Source: DSAR01 sp034437315 (GTDB lineage: Bacteria > Chloroflexota > Anaerolineae > B4-G1). Taken from it: a stretch of DNA of 14,293 nt. Shown piece after piece: positions 1-5,390 of this stretch (positions are counted from its first letter, which is position 1; the number at the start of each line of letters is the position of its first letter). A model generated the notes under the pieces. The model was not told the DNA's origin, searched no databases, and was given only the letters and a program-made list of their open reading frames with translations. The position numbers and the translations under genes were made by a program. Where the stretch lies: NCBI GenBank assembly GCA_034437315.1, contig DAOTUC010000027.1, forward strand, positions 1 through 14,293. Direction: 5' to 3'.

Positions 1-57
1 GAAGGGATGGGCCAATGGCAATGTGATCTCGTGCAGTTCAATTCGCTCGATTTTCAT
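1..57 (-). CDS. Enolase-superfamily enzyme (muconate lactonizing / o-succinylbenzoate synthase-like), N-terminal fragment
   Basis: Only the first 19 codons are in the window; the gene runs off the left edge. On the minus strand an ATG at 57 is preceded by AAGGTG four bases upstream, a good ribosome binding site. The peptide begins MKIERIEL and continues with a TLPL-x-HPF pattern. This is the typical opening of the capping domain of mandelate racemase/muconate lactonizing enzymes, o-succinylbenzoate synthases, dipeptide epimerases and N-acylamino acid racemases. No catalytic residue is visible, so the reaction cannot be assigned. It lies 16 bases downstream of the restriction endonuclease stop codon on the same strand and could be read through from it, although the functions look unrelated. 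Confidence 0.65.
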   Translation of the reverse strand, partial: MKIERIELHEITLPLAHPF

Positions 58-73
58 AACGCACCTTATAGTC

Positions 74-1204
74 TCACAATTCTTGAGGGTCTCGAATCTC
101 TTTTTTTAGGTCCGAAATGAAAGAGGTCATAGGGCGAATAAAAGCAGAAATTCTGGGATCAGCAGCGTGATTTTGGAGGAAGTGATCGTCATCGGGAATA
201 TAGACAATGCCTCTACTTTCACCAATTGCTTGGATCTTTGGAATGGTCAGGTCTGATGTAAGCGTGATAACGTGCCAGGTGCTTTTGAGCCTCTCGTTAT
301 CCATAGTTTCCAAGTCCAGACTGGCTGCTTGTTTCCACCTCTCCCGCAGCGTTCGCTTGCAGGAGACGCCTATCCGCCAGTCGTCAGGAAGGGGGATCAT
401 TTTATCTACTTCAAAAACGGTCTTAATGCGGTCTGGCGCGTCAAGGAAGCACTCAATTCCAAAATGGTCTAGAATGACGCCTGTCACGTCTTCCAAACTT
501 CGACCGGCTCTGCCAGGACGCACTCCGCGTACAAGCCGTCGTTCAAATTCCTGTACAAACGCCGTGAGAGTCTGATCCGCATCAATGCGGGAAATATGCT
601 TTCCTTGTAATAAATCGTCCAAAGTCTGGCGAAGCAGGCGAAAACCAGCCACAATCAAAACTCGCTCGGCCTCCATACACCAGCGCTGCCCCACTCGATC
701 CCACATCAAGATTACATCTCGTAGTCCCCTTTCGCCTTCCTCCTCCAGGTAGACTCGTATCAATTCCTCAGCCGCTTCCTTATCACTGCTAGGGACTCTT
801 TGCAACAATTCGTTCGTGGGAATAATGACGTGATCAATCGTGAACTTCAAAACCGACAAATCTTCCGGCGATGTAACCAATTGGTCTAAACGATCCACCA
901 GTTTTTCCACTTTGCTGGCGGCTTGAGTCCCGGAGCGGTGGAGTTTGTGTAGAAAATCCCAGATGACTCGCTTGGAGGTTTCGAGTTTCGGCTGAGGAAC
1001 GGAGAGTAAAGTGTCAATATACCTGCTCAATTCAAGCATCTGGGTAGTGTTGCTGCCTTCGTTGCCATATTCACTTCCAACCAATATCCGCGCAAACCAA
1101 TAGACACTCTCATACGGACTCTTCAGCGTCTTTATCTGCTTAATCTCGTATTTGACTTTTTCCTCGTGTACCGATAATTCATTAGGAAACATTGATTGTC
1201 GCAT
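74..1204 (-). CDS. Probable type II restriction endonuclease (PD-(D/E)xK-like)
   Basis: The product has 376 residues. Its role is inferred from partnership and motifs: it follows a DNA methyltransferase gene by three bases, and its ATG is served by a GAGGTGA Shine-Dalgarno that overlaps the methyltransferase stop, so the two are probably translationally coupled. The C-terminal third carries what looks like a nuclease core: a GRAGRSLED segment with Glu238, an acidic PDD at 273-275, and a Ser-Cys-Lys at 281-283 followed by RTLRERWKQ. That last pattern resembles the catalytic (D/E)xK strand and following Arg/Trp helix of EcoRII-C-like enzymes. The first 230 residues match nothing I recognise and may hold target recognition. 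The recognition sequence cannot be predicted. AT-rich codon use differs from the operon to the right and suggests horizontal transfer. Confidence 0.7.
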   Translation of the reverse strand: MRQSMFPNELSVHEEKVKYEIKQIKTLKSPYESVYWFARILVGSEYGNEGSNTTQMLELSRYIDTLLSVPQPKLETSKRVIWDFLHKLHRSGTQAASKVEKLVDRLDQLVTSPEDLSVLKFTIDHVIIPTNELLQRVPSSDKEAAEELIRVYLEEEGERGLRDVILMWDRVGQRWCMEAERVLIVAGFRLLRQTLDDLLQGKHISRIDADQTLTAFVQEFERRLVRGVRPGRAGRSLEDVTGVILDHFGIECFLDAPDRIKTVFEVDKMIPLPDDWRIGVSCKRTLRERWKQAASLDLETMDNERLKSTWHVITLTSDLTIPKIQAIGESRGIVYIPDDDHFLQNHAADPRISAFIRPMTSFISDLKKEIRDPQEL

Positions 1205-1207
1205 TGA

Positions 1208-2128
1208 TCACCTCTTCTTTTGAGGTGGACGCCAAAAATGAAGCAAATACTCAAAAGTGGTCCCCATCGTGATGTAATTGGAAGGCCATCCAAAGATACC
1301 CACTCGATTCACGATATTCGTGCGATCCCATATTATCGTATTTCTCAGCTCGTAGCCGGCTTCTCGGAGAGCTTCCACAACGATGATATGCAATGTGATA
1401 CGTTTGTTTTTCAACCACATATCCGGCACATTGATGACACAATGCCCCTTGGGCTTCAGCAAGGGCAACATGCCAGAAAAAATCTCTTTCATCGCTTCTC
1501 CAAATTCCATAGGGGAAAGTGTCCCCAGGTCGCGAGGATCTTGACTGTATTGCTCAACCTCTAAGTACTGTTCATTCTTTCTTTCGTCTCCTCGCCTGCT
1601 CTTATTCTTCCGTTTGCGATTTAAGAGATTGGCGTATGGAGGGGAGGTAAAAATCAAGGATACCGTTTCTTCCTCGAAATAGTGTGGTATGTTGCGAGCG
1701 TCGTCTTGAATAGCTAATTGCTTGCTGGTATTACCCAGCGCTAATTGACGCAGGCGATCTTTGCAAAGATCTATATAGTCATCTTGCAAGTCAAAACCAA
1801 CTGCATTTCGATCTGAATCTCGTGCAGCGACCAATGTTGTGCCGCTGCCAACAAATGGATCGATAACTAATTCGCCTTTGTGAGTGAAAAGCGAAATAAT
1901 CTGTGTGGCCAGACTTATTGGAAAGACAGCAGGATGTAGTTGTTTATCTCGTATGTCTCGTCCTTCATAGTAAAACTGCCACACACCTATCTGGGCTTTT
2001 ATCCACTCTTTGGCAGTCATACAGTTGATATGAGATAGCTTGCAATCGCAGGTTCGCTCATATCCAATATCAAGATTTTTTTCCTCGCTATTGTTTGGCG
2101 CTATGGTTCTAGAGGATATCTTATTCAT
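1208..2128 (-). CDS. DNA methyltransferase of a type II restriction-modification system (TSPPY type, probably N4-cytosine)
   Basis: The product has 306 residues from the ATG at 2128. It transfers methyl from S-adenosylmethionine to an exocyclic amino group in DNA and protects the host from the neighbouring nuclease. AdoMet-binding motif I, DPFVGSGT, lies near residues 90-97 and the catalytic TSPPY near 161-165. TSPPY is most common in N4-cytosine enzymes, although some N6-adenine enzymes share it. Motif I precedes motif IV, and an HPAVFP segment resembling motif X lies just before motif I. A basic stretch (RKRKNKSRRGDERK) follows TSPPY and may contact DNA. A GTG at 2134 is also in frame, but it lies inside the AGGGAG ribosome binding site, so the ATG is preferred. 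Direct and inverted repeats lie immediately upstream. Confidence 0.88.
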   Translation of the reverse strand: MNKISSRTIAPNNSEEKNLDIGYERTCDCKLSHINCMTAKEWIKAQIGVWQFYYEGRDIRDKQLHPAVFPISLATQIISLFTHKGELVIDPFVGSGTTLVAARDSDRNAVGFDLQDDYIDLCKDRLRQLALGNTSKQLAIQDDARNIPHYFEEETVSLIFTSPPYANLLNRKRKNKSRRGDERKNEQYLEVEQYSQDPRDLGTLSPMEFGEAMKEIFSGMLPLLKPKGHCVINVPDMWLKNKRITLHIIVVEALREAGYELRNTIIWDRTNIVNRVGIFGWPSNYITMGTTFEYLLHFWRPPQKKR

Positions 2129-2133
2129 ATACA

Positions 2134-2139
2134 CTCCCT
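2134..2139 (-). promoter_or_regulatory. Ribosome binding site that sets the methyltransferase start
   Basis: On the minus strand AGGGAG is followed by a 5-base spacer and ATG at 2128. The upstream in-frame GTG begins with the last G of this element, so it cannot be the start served by it. Confidence 0.6.
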
Positions 2140-2166
2140 ATGAAATCCTATGAAACTCGTTTTCAT
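2137..2166. repeat. Direct plus inverted repeat upstream of the R-M genes
   Basis: CCTATGAAA occurs twice with a 10-base period (2137-2145 and 2147-2155). The second copy also forms an inverted repeat with TTTCAT at 2161-2166 (ATGAAA, 5-base gap, TTTCAT). It sits directly in front of the methyltransferase start, where a controller or autoregulatory operator of an R-M system would be. No controller (C) protein gene is visible in the window. Confidence 0.45.
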
Positions 2167-2294
2167 CTCTCGTTATAGATAGGCTTTCTCCAAATCGTGA
2201 TACTTTTTCGCATCTCGACCCGGCCATACTTGGCCATTTGCTGGCTACTATTCCCTTTCCGTTGAGGTAATACGTAGACCTTGACCGGCCCCCA

Positions 2295-2930
2295 CTACAG
2301 GCGAATGGACATTCTAAAGCGGCGGGCCAGGCGTTGTAATAAGTTGCCGCCGGAGACCTCGCCGGGCGTCACGCTCGCGCTTGGGTCTGGATTACCGTAC
2401 AGGTCGTAATGGACGATCTCGTCCAGGGGCTTGCGCGCTCGGGGTTCGGGGTCTTCGGCGGGGAAGCCGACAGTCAGCAGGCCCACGATCTCCATCCCCG
2501 GCGGCGTCTGGAGCACGTCGCCGATGGCCTCCCGATCGACGCCGCCCAGCCAACAGGTCCCCAACCCCAGCGCCTTGGCCTGGAGCATGATCTGCGCCCC
2601 GGCCAATCCCACGTCCTCGTGCAGGAACTGGCGGTAGACCCGGTTGCTGGCGTCCCCGCACAGCACGATGAGCGCCGGCGCTTCTTCGACGTGGGCCCAG
2701 CGCACGAAATAGTAGGCCGCGTGTTCCGCTACCGCCCGGCGCGTTGCTTCGTCGCGCACGACGATGAAGGCCCACGGCTGCCGATTGCTGGCTGAAGGGG
2801 CACACCGGCCGGCCTCCAACAACTGTTCGAGCATCGCGTCTGGTACCGGGTCCGGCTTGTAGCGGCGAATGCTGCGCCGCGCTTTGAGCAGCGCCAGCGT
2901 CGCTTCAGGCGTTGGCAAATCTTTCGGCAT
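2295..2930 (-). CDS. Nitroreductase-family FMN-dependent oxidoreductase
   Basis: The product has 211 residues, a normal length for the family. These homodimeric cytosolic flavoproteins reduce nitroaromatics, quinones or other electron-poor substrates with NAD(P)H. The N-terminal RRSIRRY (18-24) contributes the FMN phosphate-binding Arg/Ser. APSASNRQPW (44-53) is the classic flavin-contacting loop, and EDVGLAGAQIMLQAKALGLGTCW (105-127) is the conserved helix at the dimer interface. The segment GFPAEDPEPRARKPLDEIVHYD near the C-terminus is also typical. The ATG has GGAG four bases upstream. The gene begins 63 bases after the corrinoid-protein gene on the same strand, so it may be a distal member of the repressor transcript. 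A BluB role in lower-ligand synthesis was considered, but the APSASNRQPW loop fits general nitroreductases better. The physiological substrate is unknown. Confidence 0.9.
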   Translation of the reverse strand: MPKDLPTPEATLALLKARRSIRRYKPDPVPDAMLEQLLEAGRCAPSASNRQPWAFIVVRDEATRRAVAEHAAYYFVRWAHVEEAPALIVLCGDASNRVYRQFLHEDVGLAGAQIMLQAKALGLGTCWLGGVDREAIGDVLQTPPGMEIVGLLTVGFPAEDPEPRARKPLDEIVHYDLYGNPDPSASVTPGEVSGGNLLQRLARRFRMSIRL

Positions 2931-2993
2931 AGTTCTCCAGATATGTGTTTGAGCTAATAGCGCTGTCCAGATGACGAACCGATCCGAGCGAAT

Positions 2994-3638
2994 CTATGTG
3001 GTCGATTTCTCGATCAAGCGCTGGCAGATCTCCAGGCCCTGGATCGCGTCAGTGGTCCAGTAATCGGCCTCGACGTATTCGCAGACCTCCGCCCTGAGCT
3101 GTCCGCCTCCGATGATGATGGGCGTCGTCACTCCCGCCTGGCGGATGGCGGCGACTGTATCGCGCATGGATTCGTAGGAGCTGGTCAACAAACCTGAGAG
3201 CGCAATCACATCGGGCGAAATCTCCTTTATGTGGGCGACGAATTGGGCCGGGGGAACGTCCACACCTAAATCGTGGACGGTAAAACCGTTGCAACTCAAC
3301 AGCATCGAGAGAATCATCTTTCCCAGGCTGTGGATATCGCCCTGAACGGTGCCGATCAGAATCTGGCCGGAGCCCTCGGCGGAAAGCTGAAGTTCCACCA
3401 CCGGTTCGACCATCTCCATCACCTGGCGGAAGATCTCGCCCCCCATAATCAGCCCGGCCAGGAAATATTCGCCCTCCTCGTATTTCTTACCCACCTGCAT
3501 CAGACCTGCCTGGCAATCTTCCACGACACGCAGGGGGTCTTCCCCGTTCTCCAATCGCCGGCGAACCAGGCTAAGGGCGGTCTCCTCTTGTAAATCCGCA
3601 ATAGCGGTGATCAGTTCGGCGCGGGTATCTTTATTCAT
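2994..3638 (-). CDS. Corrinoid protein (B12-binding methyl carrier, MtaC/MtbC-like), co-translated with a GntR regulator
   Basis: The product has 214 residues from the ATG at 3638. An N-terminal helical cap (about 1-85, with EEGEYFLAGLIMGGEIF) precedes a Rossmann-like B12 domain. The cobalt-ligating motif DIHSLG lies at 101-106 with His103 as the likely lower axial ligand, followed by SGLLTSS and IIGGG, which line the nucleotide tail. The family shuttles methyl groups between two methyltransferases. The ATG overlaps the stop of the upstream regulator as ATGA and has AGGAG four bases upstream, so the start is secure; the longer in-frame extension to 3719 would lie inside the regulator gene. 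The usual Asn/Asp after GK is Met here, and the protein is less like the two operon-encoded corrinoid proteins than they are like each other. No methyltransferase is adjacent on this strand, so a regulatory role is possible. Confidence 0.9.
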   Translation of the reverse strand: MNKDTRAELITAIADLQEETALSLVRRRLENGEDPLRVVEDCQAGLMQVGKKYEEGEYFLAGLIMGGEIFRQVMEMVEPVVELQLSAEGSGQILIGTVQGDIHSLGKMILSMLLSCNGFTVHDLGVDVPPAQFVAHIKEISPDVIALSGLLTSSYESMRDTVAAIRQAGVTTPIIIGGGQLRAEVCEYVEADYWTTDAIQGLEICQRLIEKSTT

Positions 3639-4399
3639 GCAGCTCCTGGCACTTGATCGCTGATACCGACCGTCGTCGTGAAGCGCAGACGGTCGCCCGG
3701 GCAGATAAACCATCCCCAACTGACCGGTTTATCCTCGAAATCGTAGAATATATGCTCCACGCGGAAGGCCGCAGATTCAGCCTGGGAGCGTAATAGTTCG
3801 GCCTCTTCCGCTGTGAGCACCGTGACGTCGATTGCAAGCTCGCCTCGTTTAAGCGTCGACTCGCTGCCTCCGTTGAAAAGGCCGCGCAACGCTGTGACCT
3901 CCATCTCCGCCTCGACGATAGGACGTCGGGGGTCATAGATTGTGTGCTCGCGGTGGTAGAGGACGGGCTCTTCGTCTTGTACGATCAGGCGTCGAATGAA
4001 GACCGTCCGCTGACCAACGGCGACGGCGAGCTTGCGAGCGGTTCGCTTGGTGGCGGAGACGATATTCACCTCCAAGAGCTTGACGGTGGTGCTCTCCTCG
4101 CGGAAGATGCGCTGTAGGTCTCCCAGGTGAAAGGCGGCGGTCCCCAACTCTATCGGTTTGACGAACGTGCCCCGGCCCTGCTCCGTGGTCACTACGCCCT
4201 GTTCGGCGAGGATGTTGATCACGCGGCGGACCGTCATCGGGCTGATCTCGTACCGCTTGCAGAGCTGAGCCTCCGAGGGCAGACGGTCGCCGGGGCGGAA
4301 GATACCGGCGGCGATCTGCTTGCGCAGGATGCGGACCAGTTGGGCATACGCCGGTTCGTACGAATCGCGATCTATAAAGTCGGTTGGTTCCTCGTTCAA
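3635..4399 (-). CDS. GntR-family transcriptional regulator, HutC/UTRA subfamily
   Basis: The product has 254 residues. The N-terminal winged helix-turn-helix spans roughly 14-82: the family signature AAGIFRPGDRLPSEAQLCKRYEISPMTVRRV is clear, with the wing GRGTFV at 75-80. The rest is a UTRA effector-binding domain, which in this family binds a small metabolite and releases DNA. The start is a TTG at 4399, supported by GAGGTGA four bases upstream. A promoter on the minus strand lies at 4440-4468, with a GTxTAxAC operator across its -10. The stop overlaps the following corrinoid gene (ATGA). Its divergent position beside the methyltransferase operon makes it the obvious local regulator, probably a repressor relieved by the methylated substrate or a derivative. 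The effector is not predictable. Confidence 0.9.
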   Translation of the reverse strand: MNEEPTDFIDRDSYEPAYAQLVRILRKQIAAGIFRPGDRLPSEAQLCKRYEISPMTVRRVINILAEQGVVTTEQGRGTFVKPIELGTAAFHLGDLQRIFREESTTVKLLEVNIVSATKRTARKLAVAVGQRTVFIRRLIVQDEEPVLYHREHTIYDPRRPIVEAEMEVTALRGLFNGGSESTLKRGELAIDVTVLTAEEAELLRSQAESAAFRVEHIFYDFEDKPVSWGWFICPGDRLRFTTTVGISDQVPGAA

Positions 4400-4424
4400 C
4401 GGTTCACCTCGAGACGGGTTATAT

Positions 4425-4450
4425 CAGTGTACGATTTACAGTTTACACTG
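4425..4450. promoter_or_regulatory. Candidate GntR/HutC operator
   Basis: CAGTGTA (4425-4431) and TACACTG (4444-4450) form a perfect 7-bp inverted repeat with a 12-base spacer. The right arm contains GTTTACAC (4441-4448), which fits the GTxTAxAC consensus published for HutC-type GntR regulators. On the minus strand TGTAAA also repeats with a 7-base period. The element covers the -10 of the regulator's own promoter, a classical autorepression layout. Confidence 0.55.
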
Positions 4451-4468
4451 TTCTGATTAATAAGTCAA
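4440..4468 (-). promoter_or_regulatory. Promoter of the GntR regulator gene
   Basis: On the minus strand TTGACT (4468-4463) is followed by a 17-base spacer and TAAACT (4445-4440). The -35 matches consensus at five of six positions and the -10 at four. Transcription would start about 34 bases upstream of the TTG start codon. Confidence 0.55.
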
Positions 4469-4483
4469 CCCCCTCTTTTTCCC

Positions 4484-4512
4484 TTGACAACTTATATATA
4501 TAAGTGTATAAT
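4484..4512 (+). promoter_or_regulatory. Consensus sigma-70 promoter P1 of the methyltransferase operon
   Basis: A perfect TTGACA (4484-4489) and a perfect TATAAT (4507-4512) are separated by the optimal 17 bases. Transcription should start near 4519 and run into the operon at 4759. A full-consensus promoter implies very strong basal activity that needs repression. Confidence 0.85.
4490..4505. promoter_or_regulatory. Perfect 16-bp palindrome filling the P1 spacer
   Basis: ACTTATATATATAAGT is its own reverse complement and lies exactly between the -35 and -10 of P1, so a dimer bound here would block RNA polymerase. It lacks the GTxTAxAC core seen at 4441-4448. It is therefore either a variant site for the same regulator or a site for another factor. 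AT-richness alone raises the chance of such a palindrome. Confidence 0.5.
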
Positions 4513-4521
4513 ATGGCGTGT

Positions 4522-4707
4522 ATGAGCGACCAGAACCGGCCCCAAGAATGCAAGCACGTTCACGAGCCTGTCCGCACCATGATCCTCGCCTGCGCCACGG
4601 TGATCGAGGATGTGCTGCCCTGTATTCTCGTCGACTACGTTTTCCCGGAGTCGCCTTTATTGGCTAGCATAGTTATCTATAGTATAATAGAAGATGCGCG
4701 TCTGTAG
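4522..4707 (+). CDS. Short ORF between P1 and the operon: leader peptide or decayed gene start (possibly DUF1638-like)
   Basis: The ORF encodes 61 residues from the ATG at 4522, only 10 bases after the P1 -10, so its mRNA would be nearly leaderless; no ribosome binding site can precede it. The first two thirds use GC-rich codons like the neighbouring genes, and ILACATVIEDVLP (27-39) looks like the opening strand and helix of a real domain. It recalls the start of DUF1638 proteins, which accompany corrinoid methyltransferases, but this is from memory and weak. The last third is AT-rich and overlaps promoter P2, as expected of a truncated gene whose remainder was lost. Alternatives are a regulatory leader peptide or no translation at all. 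Confidence 0.3.
   Translation: MSDQNRPQECKHVHEPVRTMILACATVIEDVLPCILVDYVFPESPLLASIVIYSIIEDARL
4660..4688 (+). promoter_or_regulatory. Second promoter P2 upstream of corrinoid protein A
   Basis: TTGGCT (4660-4665, four of six consensus bases), a 17-base spacer and a perfect TATAAT (4683-4688) place a start near 4695. That leaves a leader of about 64 bases before the ATG at 4759. With P1 it forms a tandem arrangement. Confidence 0.55.
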
Positions 4708-4758
4708 GACAGCGCAAGCCCCACTTCAAGATTCCCCCATTTATTAAAAGGAGGCGGT

Positions 4759-5388
4759 ATGTCGGAACAATTGGTTAACGCCATGGCCGATATGCAAGAG
4801 GCGGAAGCCCTTGCATTGGTCAAACAGATGCTGGCTGACGGCGCAGATCCAATGGCCATCCTCGCCGATGCGCGGGCGGCGATGGACGTCGTTGGCCAGC
4901 GTTTCGAAGAGGGAGAGTACTTCTTGCCAGAGCTGATGATGGCCGGCGAGATGCTCAACCAGATCTCGGCGCTGGTCAAACCGGAGTTGGAGAAAGGGCC
5001 GGCGGTCGAGTACAAAGGCCGGGTCGTCATCGGCAGCGTCGCCGGCGACATCCACGACATCGGCAAGAACATCGTCACCTTCATGCTCGACGTCAACGGG
5101 TTCGAGGTGCTTGATCTGGGCGTCGACGTCTCCCCGCAGAAATTCGTCGAGACGATCAAGTCATTCCAGCCGCAGATCGTCGGGCTGAGCGGCTTCCTGA
5201 CGCTGGCCTTTGACGCGATGAAGGACACGGTCGCCGCCATCGAAGCAGCCGGGTTGCGCGATCAGGTGAAAATCATGGTCGGCGGCGGACAGGTGGACGA
5301 CAAGATCTCCCAATACGCCGGCGCCGACGGCTACGGCGACGACGCGATGGAAGCCGTCGGCCTGGTCGCAAAGTGGATAGGAGGGTAG
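4759..5388 (+). CDS. Corrinoid protein A (B12-binding methyl carrier, MtaC/MtbC-like)
   Basis: The product has 209 residues. The helical cap domain (about 1-85, with EEGEYFLPELMMAGEML) is followed by the cobalamin domain. DIHDIG at 97-102 carries the axial ligand His99; GKN follows; SGFLTLA (144-150) and VGGGQ (174-178) complete the nucleotide-loop pocket. It should carry the methyl group as methyl-Co(III) between methyltransferases in the cytosol. The start has GGAGG four bases upstream of ATG and follows promoters P1 and P2. The last codons, for Gly-Gly, double as the Shine-Dalgarno of methyltransferase A, whose ATG lies two bases after this stop. It is colinear without gaps with corrinoid protein B (same length, same motif positions), so the two are paralogues. 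Confidence 0.95.
   Translation: MSEQLVNAMADMQEAEALALVKQMLADGADPMAILADARAAMDVVGQRFEEGEYFLPELMMAGEMLNQISALVKPELEKGPAVEYKGRVVIGSVAGDIHDIGKNIVTFMLDVNGFEVLDLGVDVSPQKFVETIKSFQPQIVGLSGFLTLAFDAMKDTVAAIEAAGLRDQVKIMVGGGQVDDKISQYAGADGYGDDAMEAVGLVAKWIGG
5380..5385 (+). promoter_or_regulatory. Ribosome binding site inside the last two codons of corrinoid gene A
   Basis: GGAGGG encodes the C-terminal Gly-Gly and is followed by TAG, CG and the ATG at 5391. It excludes the upstream in-frame GTG at 5373 as the start of the methyltransferase. Confidence 0.75.
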
Positions 5389-5390
5389 CG

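Noticed and set aside
2222..2235. GGCCA/TGGCC hairpin as a terminator of the nitroreductase gene
   Set aside because: The stem is only 5 bp and no T-run follows on the minus strand.
2295..2930. Nitroreductase as BluB (dimethylbenzimidazole synthase), attractive beside B12-dependent genes
   Set aside because: The flavin loop reads APSASNRQPW rather than the APSVG-type loop of BluB, and the C-terminal segment is that of ordinary nitroreductases.
3639..3719. N-terminal extension of corrinoid protein C to 3719
   Set aside because: It lies inside the regulator gene in another frame, and the ATG at 3638 has AGGAG and the ATGA coupling.
5373..5390. Upstream GTG start for methyltransferase A
   Set aside because: It would overlap the end of corrinoid gene A and precede the ribosome binding site, which is placed for the ATG at 5391.
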